52,898 bases of DNA from Planotetraspora thailandica (lineage in GTDB: Bacteria; Actinomycetota; Actinomycetes; Streptosporangiales; Streptosporangiaceae), in NCBI RefSeq assembly GCF_016863335.1, contig NZ_BOOR01000077.1, positions 1 through 52,898 of the forward strand, given 5' to 3'. Each line of letters begins with the position of its first letter. The first letter of the stretch is position 1. The translations under genes were made by a program, and so were the position numbers. The notes beneath the pieces are model-generated. The model saw only the letters and a list, made by a program, of their open reading frames with translations, had not been told where the DNA came from and searched no databases. Shown here in pieces: positions 38,767 through 47,041 of this stretch.

Positions 38767-39240
38767 GCCGACATTGTGGCCACAGCCTCTGACAAACCAC
38801 CCGCTGTATCTGGTTCCCTGCGACCATCTGGTTACAAGGAAAAGGCAGCTGCCTCGTCAGGGACGCGCCCTCCTGGTCAATTGGTAGATGCGAGCTGGCG
38901 GCGGCTGATCGTGTAAGTCGACGTTGCTGTACGGGTTGCTGTACAGCACTCCTCCGCGGGCCCACGACCCCTTCGATGCGAAGCAAATCCGGTGAGTCGA
39001 TCTAAGTCGGGCTGAGTCGAACGGGGACGCCCTCACCTGCATGAACGCCCAGAGGAAGTCGCGATGAGTCCAGGAGCATCGCAACGTACTGGCTCCCTGA
39101 TTTGGCTCCCCTGACTCCCCTTCAGGAGGCTCTTCTCGCGCATAATCCGAAGTGAACGGACGGTCCCGAGTGAGAGCCGCTGTACCACGTACTGAGCTGC
39201 AACCATCCTCGTCGGACCTTCGAGCTGAGCCGTCCTCCGC
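38767..39240. other. Intergenic stretch left of the ISAs1 composite element
   Basis: About 470 bases without a recognisable gene. The 10-mer GTTGCTGTAC occurs twice, at 38923-38932 and 38935-38944. It is less GC-rich than its surroundings in places. No tRNA or attachment core was identified. Confidence 0.35.
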
Positions 39241-39250
39241 CCCCCTGACC
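39241..39250. repeat. Left 10-bp direct repeat (putative target duplication)
   Basis: CCCCCTGACC lies immediately before the left inverted repeat of the ISAs1 element. An identical 10-mer abuts the right end of the ISAs1 relic at 41839. Confidence 0.75.
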
Positions 39251-40637
39251 CAGGGTCCCGGCATAGTGGCGTGATGGCTTGTTTATGACCGGGTGTCTGG
39301 TTCGCTCACCGGGATGCGGCGCAGGCACGGTTCCAAGATCATGTGGGTGTCGAATCCAGTGATCGCTGCGGAAGACCGTGCCTGCCTTGTCATCATCCTC
39401 GATCAGCGCCGCCCTGGAAGAGCTTTCACGTTTGCCGGCCAGTGACCGCGCGCTGCTGTCGGGCCAGTGCCCAGGCCTGGCGGAGTACCTGGCATGGGTG
39501 CCGGATCCGCGGAATCGGCGCGGCGTGCGGCACAGCCTGACGTCGTTGTTAATGGCGGCGGTGCTGGCCGGGGCGACGTCGTTCACCGCGGTCGGCGAGT
39601 GGGTCGCGGATGCGCCGCCGCAGGTCCTGGCCGCTCTGGGCGTCCGCCGTGATCCGCTGACCCGGCGGTTCGTGCCGCCGGATGAGGCTACCATCCGCCG
39701 CGTGCTGGAAGCCGTGGACGCTGACCGGCTGGATGCCGCCGTCGGGTCCTGGCTGGATGCGCGGCTGCACGCCGCCGGCCAGGCAGCAGGACACGGGCGG
39801 CGCCGCCGGCGGGCGGTCGCGGTGGACGGCAAGGCGGTGCGGGGCACCCGTCACGCCAGCGCCGACGGCCAGCCGGTGCACCTGCTGGCCGCCCTCGACC
39901 AGCGCTGTGGTGTTGTGCTCGGCCCGGTCCGGGTGGACGGCAAGACCAACGAGATCACCCGGTTCGCGCCGCTGCTCGAGCCGCTGGACCTGGCCGGGTG
40001 CGTCATCACCGCCGACGCCCTGCACACCCAGCGCGAGCACGCCGAGTTCCTTGTCACCGGCAAGAGGGCCCATTACATCCTGGTGGTCAAGAAGAACCAG
40101 CCGGGCCTGTACGCCCAGGTCAAGAACCTGCCCTGGCGGCACATCCCGGTCGCCTCCCGCCAGCACAACCGGGGCCATGGCCGCCAGGAGCACTGCACCC
40201 TCAAGGCCGCGGCCGTCGCCGCCGGGCTCGCCTTCCCGCACGCCGCACAGGCCATCTGCCTCACCCGTCAGATCCGGCCGCTGGACGGCGGGAGGTGGCG
40301 GACCGTCACCGTCTACGCCATCACCAGCCTGGACGCCCACCAGGCAACCCCCGCCCAGCTCGCCGCCTGGATCCGCGACCACTGGCAGATCGAGGCCCTG
40401 CACCACCTCCGCGACGTCAGCTACGGCGAAGACGCCTCCCAGATCCGCACCGGCAGCGGACCCCAGGCCATGGCCGCCCTGCGCAACCTGGCCATCGGCA
40501 TCTTGAAAACGGCCGGGCACGCCAGCGTCGCCGCCGCCTGCAGGCACCACGCCCGGGACGCCACCCGGACCCTCGAAACCCTCGGACTGCGCCCAGCATG
40601 AGCAAAGCGGACACGACGCGGCTACGCCGAGGCCCTG
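39251..40637 (+). mobile_element. ISAs1-family insertion sequence
   Basis: The element is about 1387 bp long with one transposase gene. The left end begins CAGGGTCCCGGCATAGTGGC and the right end, read inward on the other strand, begins CAGGGCCTCGGCGTAGCCGC. No direct repeat flanks this copy on its own, but its left flank repeats beyond the relic copy at 41838, so it is treated as the left arm of a composite element. Confidence 0.75.
39378..40601 (+). CDS. ISAs1-family transposase
   Basis: This 407-residue protein is a full-length ISAs1-type DDE transposase. The N-terminal DDE_Tnp_1-associated domain shows WVPDPRNRRGVRHSLTSLLM and GATSFTAVGEWVAD. The catalytic part begins AVAVDGKAVRGTRHA with the first aspartate, then VRVDGKTNEITRFAPLLEPL and ITADALHTQREHAEFLV with the second aspartate and HTQ motif, KNQPGLYAQVKNLPW, and DHWQIEALHHLRDVSYGEDA with the terminal glutamate. 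No stop or shift interrupts it, so it may be active. It starts at a GTG. Confidence 0.93.
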   Translation: MPALSSSSISAALEELSRLPASDRALLSGQCPGLAEYLAWVPDPRNRRGVRHSLTSLLMAAVLAGATSFTAVGEWVADAPPQVLAALGVRRDPLTRRFVPPDEATIRRVLEAVDADRLDAAVGSWLDARLHAAGQAAGHGRRRRRAVAVDGKAVRGTRHASADGQPVHLLAALDQRCGVVLGPVRVDGKTNEITRFAPLLEPLDLAGCVITADALHTQREHAEFLVTGKRAHYILVVKKNQPGLYAQVKNLPWRHIPVASRQHNRGHGRQEHCTLKAAAVAAGLAFPHAAQAICLTRQIRPLDGGRWRTVTVYAITSLDAHQATPAQLAAWIRDHWQIEALHHLRDVSYGEDASQIRTGSGPQAMAALRNLAIGILKTAGHASVAAACRHHARDATRTLETLGLRPA

Positions 40638-40717
40638 GAGGTTGCTGTACTCCTCTGCCGTACCGTCACCGCCTGGCCCTCGCAGACGGTGAAGTTGCCG
40701 ACGTGGCCTGCGCTCGC

Positions 40718-41563
40718 TCAGGTGACCCGCGCGGCCACCAGGGTCTCGAAGGTATAGGGCCGCAGGCCATCGGTACGGCCGGCGAAGTACCGCTGCTGGA
40801 GGTCTGCACGTGCGGGGTGGTCCACGACCTTTAGCCCGCACCGGCTGATCAGCCTCTCGATCTCGGATACCGGCCAGCCAGGCTGAAGAGGCTCGCCGGC
40901 AGAAGCCGCGATCGGCGTGTAGATACGGGCGAATTCCGTCCCCGCGTCGTCGAGCGCACAGTCCTCGGCCCGGTAGGAGAACACCACCTCAGACCCGGGA
41001 GCAGCCGCCGCGATCGTGCGCAACGTTGACTCGATCGCCTGTGCCGTCAGATAGGGGGCGACGCCCGTCCAGCAGAACATCGCCGGCTGCGCCCAGTCGA
41101 ACCCAGCCGGGCCCAGAACATCCTGAACCGGTCCGGCCTCGAAATCAACCGGCACGAATACCTGCGAGTCGCTGAGCGGCAGGCCGAGCTCCCTGACCCG
41201 CTCGAGCTTCCAGGCCTGGGAGGTAGGGTGATCAACCTCGAACACCGTCAGCGAGCCGAGCAGATCCGGCCGCCGCCACGCAAACGAGTCAAGCCCCGCG
41301 CCAAGAATCACGTACTGCGTGAAGGAACCAGCAGCCAGCCGGTCCTCGGCGTACCGGCTGCGGGTGCAGACAGCCGCACGGGACTCGCTGCGGACCGGGC
41401 CGGGGAACAGCGGATCGAACTGGTCTCGCAGCTGCTGCCATACCGGGCCGACAAGCACCAGGGCCAGCACATCGTCCAGTACCCACGGCGACGCCGTCTC
41501 CAGGCGAAACAATCCACGCGACACGGCCGCAAACATCGCCGTCCTGCTCGGCGCGCTTTCCAT
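40718..41563 (-). CDS. LCMT/PPM1-type SAM-dependent methyltransferase
   Basis: This 281-residue protein belongs to the leucine-carboxyl-methyltransferase-like group of class I methyltransferases. The SAM motif reads QYVILGAGLDSFAWRRPDLL, followed by the acidic strand LTVFEVDHPTSQAWKLERVR, then VFVPVDFE and FCWTGVAPYLTAQAIESTLR. The start at MESAPSRT has GAGGAGGAATGC directly upstream; the frame continues further up but without such a site. Bacterial members often act in secondary metabolism, including O-methylation of acids. It is the only gene between the two ISAs1 copies, so it may have been carried in by them. The substrate is unknown. Confidence 0.85.
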   Translation of the reverse strand: MESAPSRTAMFAAVSRGLFRLETASPWVLDDVLALVLVGPVWQQLRDQFDPLFPGPVRSESRAAVCTRSRYAEDRLAAGSFTQYVILGAGLDSFAWRRPDLLGSLTVFEVDHPTSQAWKLERVRELGLPLSDSQVFVPVDFEAGPVQDVLGPAGFDWAQPAMFCWTGVAPYLTAQAIESTLRTIAAAAPGSEVVFSYRAEDCALDDAGTEFARIYTPIAASAGEPLQPGWPVSEIERLISRCGLKVVDHPARADLQQRYFAGRTDGLRPYTFETLVAARVT

Positions 41564-41639
41564 GCATTCCTCCTCGCCGGCCAGAACCCAGCATGCTGGC
41601 CACGCCCGGCCACTCCGGCGCACTTCACAGGATGCGCCT

Positions 41640-41838
41640 GGAGCGCCCTGACGGCCATAGCCAGATCGCCTGGCAGCCACGATCTGCTCGCCATCGGGAT
41701 CCTCCAAAACGGCCAGGCACGCCAGCATCACAGCCGCCTGCACGCCACCACGCCCGGGACGCCACCAGGACCCCCGAGACCCTCCGACTCGACCCGGCAT
41801 GAATAAAACGGACATAACGCGACTATGCCGAGGCCTTG
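41640..41838 (+). pseudogene. ISAs1 transposase 3' end relic
   Basis: The DNA follows the last 190 or so bases of the intact ISAs1 copy with many changes. Stretches matching the end of the transposase include HHARDATRTPETLRLDPA in place of HHARDATRTLETLGLRPA, and the end CATGAATAAAACGGACATAA matches CATGAGCAAAGCGGACACGA of the intact copy. It ends at the right inverted repeat at 41838. Confidence 0.8.
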
Positions 41839-41848
41839 CCCCCTGACC
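41839..41848. repeat. Right 10-bp direct repeat (putative target duplication)
   Basis: CCCCCTGACC follows the right end of the ISAs1 relic without a gap and is identical to the 10-mer at 39241-39250. Confidence 0.75.
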
Positions 41849-41929
41849 ACTTGCGAGAGTCTCCTCGGTAGGGATCACTCACCGACATTGGTGTCCGGCC
41901 TCAGCGGATTTCGGTGATCTGTCGTGAGT

Positions 41930-42553
41930 TCAGCCCTGGAACTCGTTGACGCCGAGAGCGAAGTCCCAATGGCCGAGCCCGTTACCGGCAAGGCCCATCG
42001 TGACCACACCCATACCTTCCAGCCAGTGCGCCATCTTCAAACCGCCGACGTCCAGAGGGCGCAACCCGAGGCTCTCGACGAACGTCGCAAATCTCGCCTT
42101 GGCCTGCGCGTCGTCGCCGGCGAAGAACACGTTGGGCCGCCCGTTCTCCAGGACGCCACGGAAGATGGTGTTGAATGCCTTCACCACGCTCGCGCCGGCC
42201 GGCGCCACCTTGGCGACCTCCTGCGCGACCGAGGTCTGCTCACTGTGGGCCAGCCCGTCGAACGTAGCGTTGAACGGGTTGCTGATGTCGACGATCGTCT
42301 TGCCTGCGAGGGCATCCCCGTACGCGGCGACCACCGGCACGACAGCTCCGTACAACAGGGAAGTGATGACGATGTCCCCGGCCGGGACGGCGCCCCACCT
42401 ACCCGTCGTCGTACCGCCGCCCAGAACCTTGGCCAGGGCATCGGCCTTGGACTGATCGCGGCCCGTGACCTCGACCGTGTTGCCGCCCGCCACCGCGAGC
42501 GTGCCGATCGTACGGGCCATGTTGCCGGTGCCAATGAAGGTGATGGTGCTCAT
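41930..42553 (-). CDS. F420:NADP oxidoreductase-like NAD(P)-binding protein (copy 1)
   Basis: This 207-residue protein resembles NADPH-dependent F420 reductase (Fno). The N-terminal Rossmann motif is TITFIGTGNMARTIGTLAVA, with a cofactor turn EVTGRDQSK typical of NADP. Other family segments are GKTIVDISNPFN, VVKAFNTIF and ESLGLRPLDVGGLKMAHWLE. Fno enzymes exchange hydride between NADP and cofactor F420, which actinomycetes make; whether this protein uses F420 is not proven. It closely resembles the gene at 46249 and is the same length. It follows an SDR gene by 40 bp on the same strand. Confidence 0.85.
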   Translation of the reverse strand: MSTITFIGTGNMARTIGTLAVAGGNTVEVTGRDQSKADALAKVLGGGTTTGRWGAVPAGDIVITSLLYGAVVPVVAAYGDALAGKTIVDISNPFNATFDGLAHSEQTSVAQEVAKVAPAGASVVKAFNTIFRGVLENGRPNVFFAGDDAQAKARFATFVESLGLRPLDVGGLKMAHWLEGMGVVTMGLAGNGLGHWDFALGVNEFQG

Positions 42554-42593
42554 AAGACTGTCCTCTTCCTGTTCCCAAGGTCTCGCGTGTGAG

Positions 42594-43328
42594 TCAGATG
42601 GCGGTGACGCCGCCGTCGGCGACCAGTTCCAGTCCGTTGACGTATCGGGAGTCGTCGGAGGCGAGGAACAGGGCGATGGTGGCGATTTCCTCGGGGCTGC
42701 CCATCTTTCCGCGCGGGATGAGCGACTCGAATGCGGCCTTGGTTTCCTCGTCGAACAGTTCTTCCTGTTTGGCGGTGGCGACCTGGCCAGGGGTCAGGAC
42801 GTTGACGCGGATCTTGCGGTCGCGCAGCTCGTTGAGCCAGACGCGGGCCCAGGCCTGCTGGACGGCTTTGCTTCCCGCGTAGAGGCTCCAGCCGGGGAAG
42901 GCACCGAGTGAGGCGTTCGATCCGGTCATGAAGATCGAGCCGTGGTCGTTGATCAGCGGCAGCGCCTTCTGCACGGTGAACAGCGTGCCGCGCGCGTTGA
43001 GCGAGAACGCGCGATCGAACTGCTCCTCGGTGATCTCGCCGAGAACGGCAGCCTCGCCCATCCCGGCACTCGCCCACAGCACGTCGATCGAGCCCTTTTC
43101 CCGTTTGACGGTGTCGAACAGGCGGTCCAGATCGTCGAGCTCGGACGCGTCGCCCTGGACGGCGGTGACGTTGCGACCGATCAGCTTGACGGCGTCGTCG
43201 AGTGCTTCCTGCCGCCGGGCCTGAATGAAGACGTAAGCGCCTTCCTCGACGAACAGTTTGGCACCGGCCAGCGCCATCCCGGCGGATCCACCAGTGATCA
43301 CCGCTACCTTGCCATCGAGCTTTCCCAT
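42594..43328 (-). CDS. Short-chain dehydrogenase/reductase
   Basis: This 244-residue protein is a classical SDR oxidoreductase. It shows the cofactor motif VITGGSAGMALAGAKLFVEE (one glycine of TGxxxGxG is replaced), IQARRQ for NADP, DASELDDLD, the ASAGMGE strand in place of NNAG, the catalytic serine in FMTGSNASLGAF and the YAGSK dyad. It ends SRYVNGLELVADGGVTAI, the usual SDR tail. It diverges from a TetR regulator, with paired palindromes in the gap, and is followed by the F420-reductase-like gene. The substrate is unknown. Confidence 0.92.
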   Translation of the reverse strand: MGKLDGKVAVITGGSAGMALAGAKLFVEEGAYVFIQARRQEALDDAVKLIGRNVTAVQGDASELDDLDRLFDTVKREKGSIDVLWASAGMGEAAVLGEITEEQFDRAFSLNARGTLFTVQKALPLINDHGSIFMTGSNASLGAFPGWSLYAGSKAVQQAWARVWLNELRDRKIRVNVLTPGQVATAKQEELFDEETKAAFESLIPRGKMGSPEEIATIALFLASDDSRYVNGLELVADGGVTAI

Positions 43329-43360
43329 GATCACTCCGTTGAGTTAGCGGGTCTATTAAG

Positions 43361-43429
43361 TACACCGATCTGTTTACGTAACGTACCTGACGGTCGGCGC
43401 CGCCGCAAGCTATGTACACCGGTCGGTAC
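43361..43429. promoter_or_regulatory. Two putative TetR operator sites
   Basis: TACACCGATCTGT at 43361-43373 and TACACCGGTCGGT at 43415-43427 share the pattern TACACCGRTCKGT. The second holds the palindrome ACCG-GT-CGGT. They lie between the divergent SDR and TetR genes, 54 bp apart start to start. Confidence 0.55.
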
Positions 43430-43450
43430 CGAACGGCCTATGCTAGGGAC

Positions 43451-44089
43451 ATGACGGAGTTCGAGAAGGGCCCTCGGGGCCAGCGCCGCGGCCGTGGCGC
43501 ACGCGAGCGCATCCTCAGCGCGTCACTGCAGCTCTTCCGCGATCAAGGCATCAACCGCACCGGCATGAACGAGGTCTGCGCCGCGGCCCAGGTATCCAAG
43601 CGGACGGCCTACCAGCATTTCGCCAGCAAGGACGAACTGGTCGCCGAATACCTGCGCCGGTTCGATCCCGACGTCATGCCAGGAGTGTTCGACCGCGCCG
43701 ACCTCTCGCCGCGAGAACGACTTCTCGCCGCCTTCGCCATGCCCGCGTCCACGCCCCTCTGCCCCTACATCGCGGCGGCCGTGGAACTCCACGACCCCGA
43801 GCACCCCGCCTCCCAGTACGCACGCGACTACAAGACCGCCATCGCCGCACGACTCACCGAAACCGCCCGCGAAGCCGGCGCCCGCAATCCCGAACAACTC
43901 GGCGAACAACTAGCGCTGCTCATCGACGGCGCCGCCGCCCGCACCCGAGTCCTCAACCACGATTCCTTCCCCACCGCCGCCGCCATCGCCGCCGTGCTCA
44001 TCGACAACGCCATCCCGGCTGCGCCTTCCGAGCAGTCCAGCGATGACCGCAGAGCTCCGGGGTCCGCCCCCGTTCCGATCGGTGGTTGA
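43451..44089 (+). CDS. TetR-family transcriptional regulator
   Basis: This 212-residue protein has an N-terminal basic tail (GPRGQRRGRGARERIL), a TetR helix-turn-helix at about residues 18-62 (ASLQLFRDQGINRTGMNEVC, AAAQVSKRTAYQHFASKDEL) and a helical ligand-binding domain. The ATG at 43451 is preceded by TAGGGAC. It diverges from the SDR gene, and two operator-like palindromes lie between. It most likely represses itself and the SDR/F420-reductase-like pair. Confidence 0.9.
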   Translation: MTEFEKGPRGQRRGRGARERILSASLQLFRDQGINRTGMNEVCAAAQVSKRTAYQHFASKDELVAEYLRRFDPDVMPGVFDRADLSPRERLLAAFAMPASTPLCPYIAAAVELHDPEHPASQYARDYKTAIAARLTETAREAGARNPEQLGEQLALLIDGAAARTRVLNHDSFPTAAAIAAVLIDNAIPAAPSEQSSDDRRAPGSAPVPIGG

Positions 44090-44179
44090 TGACGACCCAC
44101 TCACGCTTCGTCACCTGATCGCGACCACGACGGCTGCCGCCGACTCCTCGTCATCTACCGCGGCATCGCTTCGATGACC

Positions 44180-44400
44180 GATTCCGGAGACGCGCGATGC
44201 CGCGGCGTTCCGGCGCGGCGGTGAGCAACTGGATCAGAACGTCGCCGTCCGCTCCGCCGATGTCGGCGACGAGCCGGCCCTCCGGAAGGTGGGTACTCGA
44301 CGGCATCCGGTTCAGATTTGTTCCGGTGAGCGTCGACCGACCGGCGTTGCCGAACCTGAGCGTCCCAGTCTTGCCGGAATGAATCGGCGCATGCCCTATG
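44180..44400 (-). pseudogene. O-methyltransferase SAM-motif relic
   Basis: The minus strand encodes VADIGGADGDVLIQLL followed by APERRGI, matching the SAM-binding glycine motif of plant-type O-methyltransferases. No full-length frame surrounds it, and stops and shifts appear on both sides. It is not the same sequence as the intact O-methyltransferase at 8565. Confidence 0.5.
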
Positions 44401-44562
44401 GGGCAGACGCGACCCGTACCTTCGCCTCCTCGAAGCGGCCATCGCGACCTTCCATCAACGCTAGAGATCACGGCTGTTACGTGAAAACGAAGCCCCCCGA
44501 AGCGTTTCGCCGGGGTCTGGTTCTCCTAGTCGGCTAGGTCAACCGGTTCACGCCGCCTGCGA

Positions 44563-45231
44563 TTACCGCCTCGCCGAGGCCAATGCCGTTCGGATGGCCT
44601 CCTCCCCTGCCGACCGGCCCTGCTCATCGGACACCGGACCGTACGGAGTCCCCCACACCGGCGTGCCCGTCGCCTGCCGCCAACTGTCGGCCAGCGGTCC
44701 CGAGTCCACCACGCCGTACCCGACGGACTCGATGAAGCCGGTCACCACCGCCTTCGCCGGCGCGGAGTCTCCGGCGATCGGCAGATACGAACGGCCGGCC
44801 TCCCCTGCCGGACGGGCAAGCGACAGCAGGTGCTTGTAATAGATGTTGTTGAACGCTTTCACGATCATGGCGCCGGGGATGTACCGCAGCAGCAGCTCAC
44901 TCGAGGTCAGGGACGTGCCGTCGAGCTCCGGGATATGCCCGTCACGCTCGGCGCCGTAGTTGCAAGTGTCGATCACCGCTTTCCCGGCCAGCGGCGCGGC
45001 CGGAAGGTGAGCGAAGGCTTTGACCGGTACCGTGACCACCACGATCTCACCGGCCGCCGCAGCCTCCGCGCTGGTTGCCGCGGACGCCAGCGGCCCCAGT
45101 GCGGCAACCATGTCAGCAAGCGTCTCCGGGCCGCGCGAATTGCTGAGCACGACCTTGTGCCCAGCTTCGAGGGCGAGCCGCGCGAGGGCGCCGCCGATGG
45201 CACCGCTTCCCAGGAATCCCACAGTGGTCAC
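44563..45231 (-). CDS. F420:NADP oxidoreductase-like NAD(P)-binding protein (copy 2)
   Basis: This 222-residue protein has the Rossmann start TVGFLGSGAIGGALARLALE, the NADP turn LSNSRGPETL, EIVVVTVPVKAFAHLP, KAVIDTCNYGAERDG and IVKAFNNIYYKHL. It matches the F420-reductase/ProC-like NAD(P)-binding group but differs clearly from the copies at 41930 and 46249 in its middle and end. It follows the extended SDR gene by 33 bp in a three-gene minus-strand operon. The substrate is unknown. Confidence 0.83.
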   Translation of the reverse strand: MTTVGFLGSGAIGGALARLALEAGHKVVLSNSRGPETLADMVAALGPLASAATSAEAAAAGEIVVVTVPVKAFAHLPAAPLAGKAVIDTCNYGAERDGHIPELDGTSLTSSELLLRYIPGAMIVKAFNNIYYKHLLSLARPAGEAGRSYLPIAGDSAPAKAVVTGFIESVGYGVVDSGPLADSWRQATGTPVWGTPYGPVSDEQGRSAGEEAIRTALASARR

Positions 45232-45264
45232 GATCTCAGCCTCTTTCGATCCGAGACCCTGCCG

Positions 45265-46206
45265 TCAGCCGGCTGGGAAGTAATGGCCGTTGTCCAGGTC
45301 GTCAAGCAGTCGCGGCTGAACCGGTTCCCACCCGAGGACCTGACGGGTGATGGCGTTGGACGCCGGGTAGCTGCGCGTGACGATGTTGGCGAGGAACCCG
45401 AAGTATCCCGGCAACACCAGTTCGTCCATGGGAATACTCAGGGCAGGCAGGCCCAGGCGGCTGCCGATCGCCTCGGAGATTTCCCGGAACGCGACGCCCT
45501 CATCCGCTACCGCGTGCCAATACCGGCCCGCCGGCCCCTTCTCCAGTGCCAACCGGAACAAGGAGGCGGCATCACGGATGTGCACGGCGTTCCACAGGTT
45601 CGCGCCGTCCCCGGGGTAGCCGGCGAAACCTCTCTCCTTCGCCAGAGCGATCAGCTGTACGAGGAAACCGCGACTGTCTGTGGTGCTGTGCGCGATGTTC
45701 GCGATCCGCACGACCGACGACCGCACTCCTCGTTCAGCGAGCCCGATCACGGCCGACTCCACGACATTACGAGCATGCAGAGTGCCTTTGTGCTCGTCGC
45801 GGACGGGCAGGGCCGGGTCCTCCTCGGTGGCCGGCCGGCCCAGGTCCTGCTGCCCGGGCGAGCCGATGCTGCCGGCCACGACCAGCGGTTTTCCGGTTCC
45901 CTCCAGCGCCTCGCCGTAGGCGAGCATGATGGGGACCTCCGCGGCGGCCACGGCATCGATTCCACCGGAGAAGAGCAGGTCCTGTCGATGCGCGACATGG
46001 ATGACGCCGTCGAACTCCGCGGCCGTCTCCCGGAGCCCGGTGAGATCCTCGAGGTCGCCTCGACGCACCTTGGCGCCGAGCGCGGACAGCGCCGCTGCCG
46101 CCCCGTCCGACCGGGCCAGGCCGGTGACCTCGTGACCGGCGGCGACGAGCTCGGGGACGATGTGGGAACCGGAGTGGCCGGTTCCACCAGTAACAAGAAC
46201 GCGCAT
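45265..46206 (-). CDS. Extended SDR family NAD(P)-dependent oxidoreductase
   Basis: This 313-residue protein has the nucleotide motif VLVTGGTGHSGSHIVPELVA, the turn GLARSDGAA, GDLEDLTGL, VIHVAHRQD and a C-terminal substrate domain with NLWNAVHIRDAASLFRLALE. The YxxxK dyad is not clear: the region with HKGTLHARNVV stands near its place, so it may be an atypical reductase. GGAGAG lies about 10 bases before the ATG. It sits between two F420-reductase-like genes in one operon. It resembles the SDR at 12136 in start and layout. Confidence 0.87.
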   Translation of the reverse strand: MRVLVTGGTGHSGSHIVPELVAAGHEVTGLARSDGAAAALSALGAKVRRGDLEDLTGLRETAAEFDGVIHVAHRQDLLFSGGIDAVAAAEVPIMLAYGEALEGTGKPLVVAGSIGSPGQQDLGRPATEEDPALPVRDEHKGTLHARNVVESAVIGLAERGVRSSVVRIANIAHSTTDSRGFLVQLIALAKERGFAGYPGDGANLWNAVHIRDAASLFRLALEKGPAGRYWHAVADEGVAFREISEAIGSRLGLPALSIPMDELVLPGYFGFLANIVTRSYPASNAITRQVLGWEPVQPRLLDDLDNGHYFPAG

Positions 46207-46248
46207 GATAAGGCTCTCCGTGGGTGAAGAAGTGTGGGTGTGATCGGT

Positions 46249-46872
46249 TCAGCGGAGAGTGCTGATGCCGAGGGTGAAGTCGAAGGTCCCGACACCGTTT
46301 CGGGCGAGGCTGATCATCAGCAGGCCCAGCCCTTCCAGCCAGTGCGCCATCTCCAGGCCTCCGGCATCCAGCGGGCGCAACCCCAGGCTTTCGATGAACG
46401 CCGAGACGGTTGCCTTGGCTTGAGCGTCGTCGCCGGCGAACAACACGTCCAGCGAGCGGCCCGGAACCAGCGTGTGCCCGAAGACGGTGTTGAACGCCTT
46501 CACGACGTGTGCGCTCGCCGGGGCGGCGTCGGCGATCGCCTGTGCGGCGGACGCGCCGTCAGCGGTGACCAGCCCGGTGGCGTCGGCGTTGACCGGGTTC
46601 GTGAGGTCGATGATGACCTTGCCGGCCAGCGCGTCACCGTACTGGGTGACCACGGGCACGGCACTGGCGTTCGGGACCGCGAGGATGACGATGTCGCCGG
46701 CTGGGGCGGTGCCGAACGTTCCGGCCGTAGCGCCGCCGCCGAGCGCCGCGCCCATCTCCTTGGCCTTAGAGATGTCGCGGCCGATGATTTCGACGTCGTT
46801 GCCGCCCGCGACCACGCGGGCGCCCAGGGCGCGGGCCATGCCCCCCACGCCGACAATGCTGATGCCGCTCAT
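46249..46872 (-). CDS. F420:NADP oxidoreductase-like NAD(P)-binding protein (copy 3)
   Basis: This 207-residue protein is a close paralogue of the one encoded at 41930: same length, ISIVGVGGMARALGARVVAG at the start, EIIGRDISKAKE, GKVIIDLTNPVN, VVKAFNTVF, FAGDDAQAKA and ESLGLRPLDAGGLEMAHWLE. Fno-type hydride transfer between NADP and F420 or another flavin-like partner is possible. It is the first gene of the three-gene minus-strand operon and diverges from a LysR regulator across 169 bp. Confidence 0.85.
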   Translation of the reverse strand: MSGISIVGVGGMARALGARVVAGGNDVEIIGRDISKAKEMGAALGGGATAGTFGTAPAGDIVILAVPNASAVPVVTQYGDALAGKVIIDLTNPVNADATGLVTADGASAAQAIADAAPASAHVVKAFNTVFGHTLVPGRSLDVLFAGDDAQAKATVSAFIESLGLRPLDAGGLEMAHWLEGLGLLMISLARNGVGTFDFTLGISTLR

Positions 46873-47041
46873 GAGTCATGCCTTTCTGAAGCTGCGAAGG
46901 TCGTCAACGAACAAATCATCGGCGCCTCGGGAAGCGCGCTGTTCGGCGCTCGACCCGAACGTGCCACCGGCCGATCTCGGTGTCCAAGACCTCTTGTGGT
47001 GGTGGCGATAACCTGAAGGCATCACCAGACGGGGAGGCCTG

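Larger units (their letters stand above)
39251..41838 (+). mobile_element. Putative ISAs1-based composite transposon carrying a methyltransferase
   Basis: The unit runs from the left repeat of the intact ISAs1 copy to the right repeat of a decayed ISAs1 copy in the same orientation. The outer ends are bordered by the identical 10-mer CCCCCTGACC. The left end CAGGGTCCCGGCATAGT matches the relic's right end (CAAGGCCTCGGCATAGT) at least as well as it matches the intact copy's own right end. The cargo is one LCMT-type methyltransferase gene. Confidence 0.6.

Noticed and set aside
38923-38944. Direct repeat of GTTGCTGTAC as a phage or integrative-element attachment site
   Set aside because: The two copies are only 12 bp apart, there is no integrase gene in the window and no tRNA nearby.
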